Source: Candidatus Cloacimonadota bacterium (GTDB taxonomy: Bacteria > Cloacimonadota > Cloacimonadia > Cloacimonadales > Cloacimonadaceae). Taken from it: a stretch of DNA of 23,424 nt. Each line of letters begins with the position of its first letter. The stretch's first letter is position 1. Below the pieces are notes generated by a model. It saw only the letters and a list, made by a program, of their open reading frames with translations. It did not search any database and had not been told where the DNA came from. Made by a program: the position numbers and the translations under genes. The stretch is taken from the NCBI GenBank assembly GCA_023392795.1, contig JAEWNJ010000050.1, positions 1 to 23,424 on the forward strand. The letters run 5' to 3'. Of the stretch, positions 15,832 through 23,424 are shown piece by piece.

Positions 15832-17007
15832 TTAGGGTTGTTGGGTCTTCATCTGTTGGATCCAGGCACGAAGGTCGTCCAGGGATCTCTGAGCTTTTTG
15901 GCGTTCTTCACGCAGGACACGCAATTCTTCCAGAAGGTCGCGCACTTCAGGAGACAGCTGAGAATAACTGGCGCTGCCGCCGGTGGTCAGACCGGGAGTT
16001 TGCAAAGTGGTTCCGGAAGGGCCCGTGACTACTTCGGTTCCGCTGGTGACGGTTCCGGTAGTGGGAGGCTTGACAGGGCTGGTGGTAACGGGAGGAGTAA
16101 CCACTGGGCTGGTTGTGGTAGGCGGAACTACTACTGCGCCGCCTGCGGGCAGTTCGGTGGTAACTTCATAATCTACAGGACTGGTCTCGGCATACTGCCA
16201 AAGGTTGGGGCGGCGATTGCTGCGCTTGGCTTCGGCAAATTGATCCATCAGGTAGGAGATACCAAAGGCCACCCTGAGGTTGTCTTCATATCCGTTATCC
16301 TTGGTGAGATCTTCCAAAGCTTCGGCTCCGATTCTGAAGCCCCAGTTCTTGTAAACATACTTGACGCCGGCGTTGAAGTCATGACCGCTGAATTCTCCCT
16401 GCAAATAGAGGTTCTTGACTGGGGACAATTCGGCAGATGCAAACACGCCATTGAGGATACGGGCACGAGCTGCCTGACCGGTGAAGCGGTGAGCACCCAG
16501 GCCGAGGTTGAACATCCAGGGAATACCGAACACAACGGCTTGCTTGGAAGCAACTGCGTAAGGTGAGAAAGCTTCGTAGTCAGCTTTGTCGGGGTGAGCA
16601 TAGAAGTCATCACCGGGGTTCAAATCTTCCACGCTGGTTTCGCCTACGGGGGACAGGATGTTATCCATACCGACAGAGATCTGCGGCAACTTAAGGGTCT
16701 CCTGCAGGATTTTTACTTTTAAATTCAGAAAATATACCATGTCATCATCGACCTTGTCGCCAACGAACATTCCTAGCTCGACGCGATCCATCAGGCCAAC
16801 ACCGGCCATAAAATACAGGGCAGGATCATCCGAGGCTACAGGCATTGCGATGTCCCTGTAATAGCCAACGAGCATGAACTCAGCGGCTTTGTGGGGCAAG
16901 ACATAGGCATCTGGTGTGCGCAACATGCCCAGAGTCTGGAAAGGCGCTGCTTCCAAGAAACCAAACATTGCTGCGAGAACGATTACACTCAATATAACTT
17001 TTTTCAT
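15832..17007 (-). CDS. Probable outer-membrane beta-barrel protein with Pro/Thr linker and C-terminal coiled coil
   Basis: ATG 17007 is preferred: GGAGGG (17012-17017) sits just upstream and the product opens with a signal peptide (MKKVILSVIVLAAMFGFLEA, 391 aa). ATG 17043 would add twelve charged residues ahead of it. The mature part has short alternating strands typical of outer-membrane barrels (AAEFMLVGYY, ALYFMAGVGLMDRVELGMFV, NLYLQGEFSGHDFNAGVKYV, WGFRIGAEALED), with a YjbH-like flavour. A Pro/Thr/Val-rich linker follows at about 282-345 (VVVPPTTTSPVVTPPVTTS). The C-terminal helix at 352-388 is strongly charged and heptad-like (VRDLLEELRVLREERQKAQR). I infer a barrel anchoring a periplasmic arm that could contact the TPR protein encoded next on the same strand. 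The exact family is uncertain. Confidence 0.75.
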   Translation of the reverse strand: MKKVILSVIVLAAMFGFLEAAPFQTLGMLRTPDAYVLPHKAAEFMLVGYYRDIAMPVASDDPALYFMAGVGLMDRVELGMFVGDKVDDDMVYFLNLKVKILQETLKLPQISVGMDNILSPVGETSVEDLNPGDDFYAHPDKADYEAFSPYAVASKQAVVFGIPWMFNLGLGAHRFTGQAARARILNGVFASAELSPVKNLYLQGEFSGHDFNAGVKYVYKNWGFRIGAEALEDLTKDNGYEDNLRVAFGISYLMDQFAEAKRSNRRPNLWQYAETSPVDYEVTTELPAGGAVVVPPTTTSPVVTPPVTTSPVKPPTTGTVTSGTEVVTGPSGTTLQTPGLTTGGSASYSQLSPEVRDLLEELRVLREERQKAQRSLDDLRAWIQQMKTQQP

Positions 17008-17011
17008 ACTT

Positions 17012-17017
17012 CCCTCC
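17012..17017 (-). promoter_or_regulatory. Shine-Dalgarno site fixing the barrel gene start
   Basis: GGAGGG on the minus strand ends four bases before ATG 17007. It is the strongest ribosome-binding site upstream of this gene and, with the signal peptide, decides 17007 over the in-frame ATG at 17043. Confidence 0.75.
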
Positions 17018-17037
17018 ACCTTTCGGTGATGTTTTCT

Positions 17038-17098
17038 ATTCATGACCCCTAAATATCATTGACAATTAATCCGTCAAGCTTTTTCTTGGGTCATGAAT
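17038..17098. promoter_or_regulatory. Nested symmetric dyad in the divergent barrel/yraN intergenic region
   Basis: An 11-bp perfect inverted repeat, ATTCATGACCC (17038-17048) and GGGTCATGAAT (17088-17098), encloses a second one, TTGAC (17059-17063) and GTCAA (17073-17077). Both are centred on base 17068, and the two N10 spacers are equal. The outer arms contain the yraN ATG on one side and the alternative barrel ATG on the other. The minus-strand TTGACG would be the -35 box of the barrel gene, with TATTTA (17055-17050) as a weak -10. An operator for a dimeric regulator, or a divergent promoter, is the simplest reading. Confidence 0.6.
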
Positions 17099-17476
17099 CA
17101 ATATCTAAAACAGGATTTGGCTAGGATCGGTGAATCACTTGCGGCAAAATACCTTGAAAGACAAGGATATAAGCTGATATGCCAAAATTTCCGCTCTGCT
17201 TCAGGGGAAATAGACCTCATTGTGGAAAAAGATCAACACATCATCTTCGTCGAAGTAAAAACCCGATCCCATCACTCTATCACATCCGCCGTGGAAAACA
17301 TACACTACCGCAAGCAGCAGCGTATTTCGCGCACGGCACATCTATATCTTAAGCAAAATCCTCAGTATGACAAACACGATACCCGCTTTGATGCAATCAT
17401 CGTCCTGCACGACAAGCGAGATGACAGCTTTGGCATCACGCATTTTACCGATGCCTTTCTGCCTGTGCTGGATTGA
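17093..17476 (+). CDS. yraN: YraN / UPF0102 family protein, predicted endonuclease-like fold
   Basis: The 127-residue protein has the usual length and full pattern of the UPF0102 (YraN) family: an N-terminal GESLAAKYLERQGYKLI, then NFRSASGEIDLIVEK and IIFVEVKTR. These give E39, D41, E54 and K56 in the order E-x-D...E-x-K seen in restriction-endonuclease-like folds. The role in the cell is not settled, though a link to Holliday-junction or DNA processing has been proposed for the family. No good Shine-Dalgarno precedes the ATG, which lies inside the right arm of the dyad described at 17038-17098. It converges on the GWxTD gene, whose stop is 21 bases away, with no clear terminator between them. 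Confidence 0.9.
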   Translation: MNQYLKQDLARIGESLAAKYLERQGYKLICQNFRSASGEIDLIVEKDQHIIFVEVKTRSHHSITSAVENIHYRKQQRISRTAHLYLKQNPQYDKHDTRFDAIIVLHDKRDDSFGITHFTDAFLPVLD

Positions 17477-17497
17477 GCTTAGCCAGTTTTCTTTCGC

Positions 17498-18844
17498 TCA
17501 GTTTCTTAACAAGCTATCATCGAATTCACTGCCCAGATAGCTCTTGTAATCGGGGTTGGTATTCTCCATGGTGTCGCCCTTCACATAGTACAGGCGGTAG
17601 TTGTTATTCATCTGAATATCGATGAAAAGGTATACAGGTTTAGTCCCGCTGTTATACTTCCATATCTGATAATCTTTGCGCACAAACCTGGTATCGTCGG
17701 AGCTGGTTCCGGTCTCGATATCCGCTGGTGCACCATTGCGGATATAGATCCTTCCCATATCGGAAGTCCATCCGGCTCGCAGGCTCGAGAAGTTCTTGTT
17801 GGCATGCTTCACCCGGTCATCCACCAGCTTCATGATGTCATCTTCGCTCATCTGAGATTTTGCTGCCATGTTTTGCCAGAAATTGTTCACATAGCGGTTC
17901 TTGCTTTCGGAGTTCATGGACGACCAGTTTGGAGCTACGCCCACCATAAAGTAGCGCATCAGATTGTATTCATCCTCAATGTCTTCAAACACGCGATAAC
18001 GCTGCTCAATATCCTCGCTGAGCACGAGCTCAAAATCTCTGCTTTCCGTGCTTTCGCCGGCTTGAATGGTTACCGTACCAGAGTATTTCCCCGGGGACAG
18101 ATCTGCCAAAGGGATCTTCAGGCTGAGGGCGTCGGTGGTAGCCCTAAAGCTGCTGTCCAGATACTCATCCATCACGATATGTCCATCCGTCTCCAGGCTC
18201 AGGTTCAGCATATATGAGCTTTGCAGATCAGCGGGAGGGCAGTACAGCTCCATATAAATGTGAGCATACTCGCTGTAGGTCTTACTCAGCAGGATGGAGG
18301 GCAGGGGTTCATACACCACCTTGTTGCGTTGAAACTTCTGTAGATAGTTGCTACTATCGGCATACACATGGCTGTTCAGTTCAATATCGCTGATGCGGGT
18401 TGCAGGCGGTAATGCCAACACATCTTCCTGCCAGAAAAAGAGTGCTCCGGAGTTCTTGTCCGTAGCTCTGAAGGTCACATTTTGCGTGGATTCCGGTAGC
18501 GTGTAGGCCAGGCGGTTCAGATATGACTTTCTGGTGGAAGCGGTATCGTACTTGTTGCTGACGCCGATATTGTCGGTCACCGTTTGCTCTATGATAACTG
18601 AATCAGCGTTGGCGATCTGAACATTCACTTCCAACTGCGCGAAGTATCCACCGCTGTGAGCCAGAAACATCAGGTTTCGATATAGTGCCTGATAATCCAT
18701 CAGCATGATGGTACTGCCCTGGTCATCCAGAAAACGGTTGTAGTCCACATGCATATTTAAAACGTCGGCTGCCACCAGTGCGGGGCAGAGCATGAGCAAC
18801 GCCAGACCAAGCGTCAGGCTTCTAATGATCGAGGTATTCTTCAT
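17498..18844 (-). CDS. GWxTD domain-containing exported protein (second of tandem pair)
   Basis: The 448-residue protein starts with a signal peptide (MKNTSIIRSLTLGLALLMLCPALVAA). It has beta-rich N-terminal domains and, from about residue 270, a helical segment leading into the GWxTD motif at 358-362 (GWTSD), followed by MGRIYIRNGAPADIE. This RIYI..G.P.. block is the hallmark of the GWxTD family, exported proteins of unknown function known mainly from Bacteroidota and relatives. After it come QIWKY and VYLFIDI strands and a C-terminal NPDYKSYL segment. The ATG has GAGGAA upstream and overlaps the end of the other GWxTD gene by 23 bases, so the two are probably translationally coupled. The two share the C-terminal domain but differ in length, suggesting an old duplication. 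Confidence 0.85.
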   Translation of the reverse strand: MKNTSIIRSLTLGLALLMLCPALVAADVLNMHVDYNRFLDDQGSTIMLMDYQALYRNLMFLAHSGGYFAQLEVNVQIANADSVIIEQTVTDNIGVSNKYDTASTRKSYLNRLAYTLPESTQNVTFRATDKNSGALFFWQEDVLALPPATRISDIELNSHVYADSSNYLQKFQRNKVVYEPLPSILLSKTYSEYAHIYMELYCPPADLQSSYMLNLSLETDGHIVMDEYLDSSFRATTDALSLKIPLADLSPGKYSGTVTIQAGESTESRDFELVLSEDIEQRYRVFEDIEDEYNLMRYFMVGVAPNWSSMNSESKNRYVNNFWQNMAAKSQMSEDDIMKLVDDRVKHANKNFSSLRAGWTSDMGRIYIRNGAPADIETGTSSDDTRFVRKDYQIWKYNSGTKPVYLFIDIQMNNNYRLYYVKGDTMENTNPDYKSYLGSEFDDSLLRN

Positions 18845-19931
18845 CTTTGTTCCTCAAAGTGTATTGGCCGTAGCCACGTTCATCGGTGAAGATAAAGGTT
18901 CGGTTCAGGCGATAGTAATACCACCTGATGCTGGGAGCTTCACCGATCGGAAAAGCGTTACTGACGATCTGTTCCGGTTCTCCGAATTTGATATAGATTC
19001 TTCCGCGGTCAGATCTCCAGCCGCTTAGACGTTTATGGATGGTAAACAGCTCCTCAGCCCTCAACACGCGGGAGTAAAAGCGTTCACGAAACTCGTTGCG
19101 CAGTGTGCCCGGACTGGGATCTTTGGCCTGCCAATAGCTTTCGATGGCGTCCGGGATCTTGTTTTCCGGTACTTTCCGCAGCACCTGCCAGTCGTTTTGG
19201 TCTGCGATATAGCGGATCTGCGCTAGCTGATCCTTGGGCGAAAAAAGCGCGTTAAAGGAGAACCATGGCTGATACACCAGTGCATCCACATTGTAGCGGA
19301 TATTCCCCTCGATGAGGCTCAGTTTCACGCTGCCGATGCTATCCGTGGTAGCCAGTTGTTTCAGATCAAGCTCCCAGGGGCTTTGCGGATAGGGAAAATC
19401 GTAGGTGAGGGAATCCAGGCTCACACTAATCTGACGTATGGGTACAGAAAAACTCTGACGCAATGTCAGGGAGTCATACTCCGCCACATTGATGATCTCC
19501 GGAACAAATCTGATGTCCTCTTTCTGGGCGATCACGTAGGGCTGGCCTATTTCTGTGCGCCTGGTACCGATGCTGAAGGCTTTGCTGTAACTCCTGCGAT
19601 CCCCCAGTTTCTTGTTCCTCAGGCTCAGATTCAGTTGATACGATCCCGGTTTCAATTGATACTGCTGCAGCATCGGGATCGCTGTCCCATCCAGCCACTG
19701 CTTGCGGGGGATCAATATCTGCTCTTCGCGTACGCTCACCTGTTTACCCTTGGCATCTTTGATCTGCGTGCTCAGTTGATACTCCGATTCGCCGGAGCTA
19801 AAGAGGAAGAGATCATAGGGTAAAAGCAGCCAGATGTCAGCCGAGGTGTCGTAACTCTCCACCATGACCTCCAGAGCGGACAGGCCGGCTATGCAGAGAA
19901 CAAACAGTAGCAGACTAAGCGTTTTTAACAT
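18822..19931 (-). CDS. GWxTD domain-containing exported protein (first of tandem pair)
   Basis: The start is placed at ATG 19931, which opens into a signal peptide (MLKTLSLLLFVLCIAGLSALE) and gives 369 aa. The frame is open further upstream to 20042, but that part lies inside dnaE and is not signal-like. The N-terminal two thirds are beta-rich (YQLKPGSYQLNLSLRNK, then ISVSLDSLTYDFPYP). The GWxTD block is at 304-308 (GWRSD), followed by RGRIYIKFGEPEQI. A final IRWYYYRLNRTFIFTD strand pair closes the domain. The start overlaps the dnaE stop by 17 bases and has no strong Shine-Dalgarno, so it probably depends on ribosomes finishing dnaE. Function is unknown. Placement after dnaE is unlikely to mean a replication role. 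Confidence 0.8.
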   Translation of the reverse strand: MLKTLSLLLFVLCIAGLSALEVMVESYDTSADIWLLLPYDLFLFSSGESEYQLSTQIKDAKGKQVSVREEQILIPRKQWLDGTAIPMLQQYQLKPGSYQLNLSLRNKKLGDRRSYSKAFSIGTRRTEIGQPYVIAQKEDIRFVPEIINVAEYDSLTLRQSFSVPIRQISVSLDSLTYDFPYPQSPWELDLKQLATTDSIGSVKLSLIEGNIRYNVDALVYQPWFSFNALFSPKDQLAQIRYIADQNDWQVLRKVPENKIPDAIESYWQAKDPSPGTLRNEFRERFYSRVLRAEELFTIHKRLSGWRSDRGRIYIKFGEPEQIVSNAFPIGEAPSIRWYYYRLNRTFIFTDERGYGQYTLRNKDEEYLDH

Positions 19932-22900
19932 CTGAGACCACACAATCCAGGCTGAAATCCAACTTTTGGGCGTCCAGCCATTGCAAAATGGAGTTATCGG
20001 GATATAGCCCATTTCCCGCTTCCAGCAGATAATAATCCTCATCGCTGGCTTGTGCTTCTACCTGCAGCTTCACCAGGCCGCTGCTCTGTTTGAGGCGGCG
20101 GGTCAGTTCCAGCAACAGTCCTTTCTTTACCTGGATCTGATTCAGCCGAATCTTCAAGGTGCCCCGTAGCTCGCGAGCCAGATTCTCAAAGGGGAGCATC
20201 GCTTTGGGCATCACCCTCAGCATGCCATCGTCATTCCCGTTAAATTGACTCCTGACGCCATACACCAAAAACACTCTACCCACTTCCATCAGGGGCAGAT
20301 AGGACTCATAATCCCGGTTAAACAGCGGCACTTCGAACTTACCGGAGAGGTCCTCCATCTCGATGAATGCCATGGGGTTGCCCCGGTTGTCCTTTTTCTT
20401 GGAGATATTCGATACGATTCCTACCAGATACATCTCGCCGCTCTTACTCTTTCCAGAGCTGGAATCCGCAGTGCAGAGATACTTTAGCATCGCCCGGTAT
20501 TCAAAGAGCGGATGCCCGCTCATATAGAAACCCAGTACAGCCTTTTCCATATCCAATTGATGCAGATAGCTCCAATCCTCGATGGCAGGCAGGGGCGGAT
20601 AATAGTCCGTATCCTCACTCTCATCGCTGATCAGGTCAAAGAGCGAAGTCTGTCCCTTTTTGCGATCCCGCTGCTCCGATGAGGAAAAGGCCAGAGCCTG
20701 CTCGATCATCGCCCATTTCTGAGCGCGAGTGCCTTCCAGTTCATCCATAGCTCCAGAGGCAATCAGGCTTTCCAGCACCGTTTTATTCACTGCAGAGCTA
20801 TCCAGACGTGAAGAGAAGCTGAAGATATTGGTGTATGCGCCATTCTCGAGGCGGTCTTCGATGATGGCGCGCATAGCGGCTTCGCCGAGGTTTTTAATCG
20901 CCCTGAGACCAAAGAGCACTTCCTTGCCATGAACGCTGAATTCCGCATCACTGCGATTGATATTTGGCGGAATGATGTTGATCCCCATGTTTTTGCATAC
21001 TTCTATCTTCACGGGGATGGCCGAGGGATCATCTTCCAGCGAGAGCAGCGCCGCCATAAACTCCACCGGGTAATGCGCCTTCAGCCAGGCTGTCTGATAG
21101 GCCACCAGGGCATAGCAGGTGGCATGGCTCTTATTAAAGGCATATTCGGCAAATTTCAGCCAATCCTGCCAGATTTTATCGATCACCGTGGCTGGCACAC
21201 CGTTTTTGGCTCCACCTTCCACGATCTTTTCCTGAAACTTCATCATCAGATCTACGTTCTTCTTACCCATGGCTTTGCGCAGAGTATCCGCTTCGCCGCC
21301 GCTGAGCCCGCCCAATTCGCGCGAGATCTGCATCACCTGTTCCTGATAGATGGTAACGCCATAGGTGCCTTTGAGGGCGTTTTCCACCAGGGGATGATCG
21401 TAGGTGACCTTTTCCTTGCCGTGTTTGCGCGCGATATAGCGGTCGATGAATTGCATCGGTCCCGGCCGGTAGAGCGCCACCATGGCGATCAGATCCTCAA
21501 ACATATTGGGCTTCAGTTCCATCAGATACTTGCGCATGCCGTCACTTTCAAACTGGAATACGCCGTCGGTTTCGCCCCGGCTGAGCATGGAGTACACCTT
21601 TTTATCATCCAGCGGCAGGCTGTCGATATCGATCTCGGTGCGATGGCTTTGGGCGATCAGATCGATGCTTTTTTTGATCAAAGTAAGCGTCTTCAGCCCC
21701 AATATATCCATCTTCAGCATCTTCAGTTCGTCCAGCCATTTCCCTTCGTATTGCACCAGGATCACCTTCTCGCTATCCTTTTGGATGCTGCAGGCCAGGG
21801 GCACATAATCGGTAAGATCTCCCGGGGCGATCACCACGCCCGCGGCATGAATCCCGGTCTGGCGGATCAGTCCTTCCAGCACGATGGAATGCTTCAGGAT
21901 GCTCTGATACAGTTCATTCTGATTGATCAGATTGCTAAACTCCGGATATTGCTTCAGCGCGTCTTCCAGGCTCTTCACCATGCCGGGGATGGTCTTGGTG
22001 ATGATATTGGCTTCAGACGCAGATACAGAAAGCACCCGCGCCACGTCCTTGATCACGCTTTTCGCGCCCAGAGTTCCGAAGGTGATGATCTGCGTAACGC
22101 TCTCGCGGTTAAACTTTTGTACGATGTAGTCGATCACTCTGCCCCGGCGTTGGGCGCAGAAATCAATGTCGATATCAGGCATGCTGATGCGGTCGGGATT
22201 CAGGAAACGCTCGAACATCAGTCCATATTTGAGGGGATCTATCTTTGTGATATCCAGGAGATAGGCGATGATGCTGCCAGCCGCGGAACCGCGCCCCGGT
22301 CCCACCGGAACGTCCTGTTTACGCGCGTTGTCGATGATATCCTTCACCACCAGGAAATAGCCCTCAAAGCCCATCCGCTTGATTACTCCAAGTTCGTAAT
22401 CGATACGGTCGGTAACTTCTGCACTCATCTGCGGATACTTGATCTTGGCGGCTTCATAGCAGAGATGACGCAACCAATCGCCCATCTCAGGATAGTCTGG
22501 TGGGGTCTCTACCTTGGGCAATAGGAAGTGGTCGTAATTAAGCTCCAGATCAATGCGCTCGGCGATCTTCAAAGTGTTTGCGTAGGCTTCCGGGACTTCC
22601 GGGAATATCTGTGCCATTTCCTCTGGAGATTTAAAGTAAAGCTGAGTGGTATTGTAGCGCATGCGGCCGGGATCGTTCAACAATTTTCCCGTCTGGATGC
22701 AGAGCAGGATGTCATGCGCTTCGTGATCCTCGCTGTGCAGATAGTGACAGTCGTTGGTGAGCACCAGCGGCACATCCATTTCTCTGGCCAGTTCAATCAT
22801 GCGGGGCATCACCGCTTTTTCCATCTCCAGCCCGTGGTTTTGGATCTCCAGATAGTAGCGGTCGCCAAAGAGCTCTTTGTACCAGTTCACCACTTCTTTG

Positions 22901-23358
22901 GCCTGATTGAGGCGGTCATTTAGCAGCAGAGATGGCACTTCACCCTTCACGCAGGCCGAAAGGCAGATCAAGCCTTCGCTATGCTGGGCCAATAGGGTTT
23001 TATTGATGCGGGGTTTGTAATAGAATCCCTTTATAAAGGAAGCGGAAGAGAGCTTCATCAGATTCTGATAACCCTTCTGGTTTTGGGCCAGCAAGATCAA
23101 GTGATGCCGCGAATCATTCTTGGATGCTTCGCTTTCCAGATCACCGCTGATGATGTAGGCTTCGATGCCGATGATTGGCTTGATTCCCGCCTTTTTTGCG
23201 CACTTGTAAAAGTCCACAGCCCCGAATAGGTTCCCATGATCCGTGATCGCCAAGGCCGGCATTCCCATCTCGGCAGCCAGCTTCACCATGCGGTCCACCC
23301 GGCAGGCACCGTCTAACATACTGTATTGAGTATGGTTGTGCAAGTGTACAAAAGACAT
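19915..23358 (-). CDS. dnaE: DNA polymerase III alpha subunit (DnaE)
   Basis: The replicative polymerase catalytic subunit, 1147 aa from ATG 23358, which has GGAG six bases upstream. Start codons up to 23373 are also possible and would add five residues. Domains in order: a PHP domain at the N-terminus (FVHLHNHTQYS, ITDHGN, GIEAYI, LTNDCHY) with its metal-ligand-type residues apparently kept; the polymerase core with VGPGRGSAAGSIIAYLL and the catalytic PDIDIDF (about residues 394-400); the VTIYQEQVM and FNKSHATCYALVAYQTAWLK fingers motifs; helix-hairpin-helix region; and an OB-fold near the C-terminus (MYLVGIVSNISKKKDNRGNP). Length matches DnaE1-type enzymes. The final codons overlap the first GWxTD gene. 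Confidence 0.97.
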   Translation of the reverse strand: MSFVHLHNHTQYSMLDGACRVDRMVKLAAEMGMPALAITDHGNLFGAVDFYKCAKKAGIKPIIGIEAYIISGDLESEASKNDSRHHLILLAQNQKGYQNLMKLSSASFIKGFYYKPRINKTLLAQHSEGLICLSACVKGEVPSLLLNDRLNQAKEVVNWYKELFGDRYYLEIQNHGLEMEKAVMPRMIELAREMDVPLVLTNDCHYLHSEDHEAHDILLCIQTGKLLNDPGRMRYNTTQLYFKSPEEMAQIFPEVPEAYANTLKIAERIDLELNYDHFLLPKVETPPDYPEMGDWLRHLCYEAAKIKYPQMSAEVTDRIDYELGVIKRMGFEGYFLVVKDIIDNARKQDVPVGPGRGSAAGSIIAYLLDITKIDPLKYGLMFERFLNPDRISMPDIDIDFCAQRRGRVIDYIVQKFNRESVTQIITFGTLGAKSVIKDVARVLSVSASEANIITKTIPGMVKSLEDALKQYPEFSNLINQNELYQSILKHSIVLEGLIRQTGIHAAGVVIAPGDLTDYVPLACSIQKDSEKVILVQYEGKWLDELKMLKMDILGLKTLTLIKKSIDLIAQSHRTEIDIDSLPLDDKKVYSMLSRGETDGVFQFESDGMRKYLMELKPNMFEDLIAMVALYRPGPMQFIDRYIARKHGKEKVTYDHPLVENALKGTYGVTIYQEQVMQISRELGGLSGGEADTLRKAMGKKNVDLMMKFQEKIVEGGAKNGVPATVIDKIWQDWLKFAEYAFNKSHATCYALVAYQTAWLKAHYPVEFMAALLSLEDDPSAIPVKIEVCKNMGINIIPPNINRSDAEFSVHGKEVLFGLRAIKNLGEAAMRAIIEDRLENGAYTNIFSFSSRLDSSAVNKTVLESLIASGAMDELEGTRAQKWAMIEQALAFSSSEQRDRKKGQTSLFDLISDESEDTDYYPPLPAIEDWSYLHQLDMEKAVLGFYMSGHPLFEYRAMLKYLCTADSSSGKSKSGEMYLVGIVSNISKKKDNRGNPMAFIEMEDLSGKFEVPLFNRDYESYLPLMEVGRVFLVYGVRSQFNGNDDGMLRVMPKAMLPFENLARELRGTLKIRLNQIQVKKGLLLELTRRLKQSSGLVKLQVEAQASDEDYYLLEAGNGLYPDNSILQWLDAQKLDFSLDCVVSDVKNA

Positions 23359-23364
23359 CGTCAT

Positions 23365-23368
23365 CTCC
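23365..23368 (-). promoter_or_regulatory. Shine-Dalgarno site for dnaE
   Basis: GGAG on the minus strand lies six bases before ATG 23358 and favours it over ATG 23370 and 23373. An AAGG before 23373 is the competing site. Homologous DnaE proteins usually begin a few residues before the HLHNHT motif, which fits 23358. Confidence 0.55.
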
Positions 23369-23388
23369 ATCATTAGCCTTGGTATCAG

Positions 23389-23415
23389 CTTTTAGATTTG
23401 GGTGGAATATGTCAA
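23389..23415 (-). promoter_or_regulatory. Weak candidate dnaE promoter
   Basis: On the minus strand TTGACA (23415-23410) is followed by TAAAAG (23394-23389) with a 15-bp spacer, which is short for sigma70. The -35 is perfect and the -10 poor. The window ends just upstream, so other promoters cannot be judged. Confidence 0.3.
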
Positions 23416-23424
23416 TCAAAATCC

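Noticed and set aside
17465..17500. Terminator between yraN and the GWxTD gene
   Set aside because: Only 4- to 5-bp stems with long loops can be drawn (CTGG/CCAG, TGAGC/GCTCA), too weak to call.
20929..22524. 531-codon open frame antisense to dnaE
   Set aside because: It lies wholly within the strongly conserved dnaE coding sequence, has a His/Gln/Leu-rich composition typical of reverse-frame shadows and shows no recognisable motif.

Overview
The window reads as chromosomal DNA of a Gram-negative bacterium of the FCB superphylum, most likely a Candidatus Cloacimonadota (Cloacimonetes) relative. Three traits point there: secreted beta-helix proteins ending in a FlgD-like / type-A sorting-like tail with the NYPNPFNP signature, two GWxTD-family proteins in tandem, and an ExbB/ExbD/AgmX-type energy-transducing operon with a very large TPR protein. 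The taxonomic call is inferred from gene content. I saw no phage, transposase, CRISPR, rRNA or tRNA.

Layout. (1) 1-4259, plus strand: two consecutive secreted beta-helix proteins, the first cut by the window edge. Between them lies an array of five mini-hairpins with a 20-nt period, followed by a 12-bp-stem hairpin. (2) 4320-5945, plus strand: a promoter and a two-gene operon of a GNAT acetyltransferase and a PLP-dependent racemase of the alanine/ornithine racemase family. (3) 5946-6310: a gene-free convergent intergenic region with a duplicated 50-bp element, small tandem repeats, a C9 run and a terminator. (4) 17007-6311, minus strand: a putative envelope-spanning machine. It comprises a probable outer-membrane barrel with a Pro/Thr linker and coiled coil, a 1950-aa periplasmic TPR/coiled-coil protein with two lectin-like beta domains at its end, a 90-aa exported protein, an ExbB/TolQ channel, two ExbD/TolR paralogues (one lacking the conserved Asp) and an AgmX/TonB-type transducer. 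Starts and stops overlap or nearly touch from the TPR gene onward. (5) 17093-17476, plus strand: a YraN-family gene, divergent from the barrel gene across a strikingly symmetric intergenic dyad. (6) 23358-17498, minus strand: dnaE (DNA polymerase III alpha) followed by two GWxTD proteins whose starts overlap the preceding stops.

How the genes fit together. The minus-strand block is the most interesting part. Its components parallel the Myxococcus Agl/Glt gliding machinery: a proton-driven ExbB/ExbD-type stator, a TonB/AgmX transducer with a Gly-rich periplasmic linker, a giant TPR periplasmic protein and an outer-membrane barrel. A reasonable hypothesis is a proton-motive-force-driven trans-envelope machine used for surface motility, polymer transport or envelope maintenance. 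A TonB/Tol-like transport role remains the main alternative. The beta-helix proteins are probably surface or secreted proteins exported by a sorting-tail-dependent route whose machinery is not in this window.
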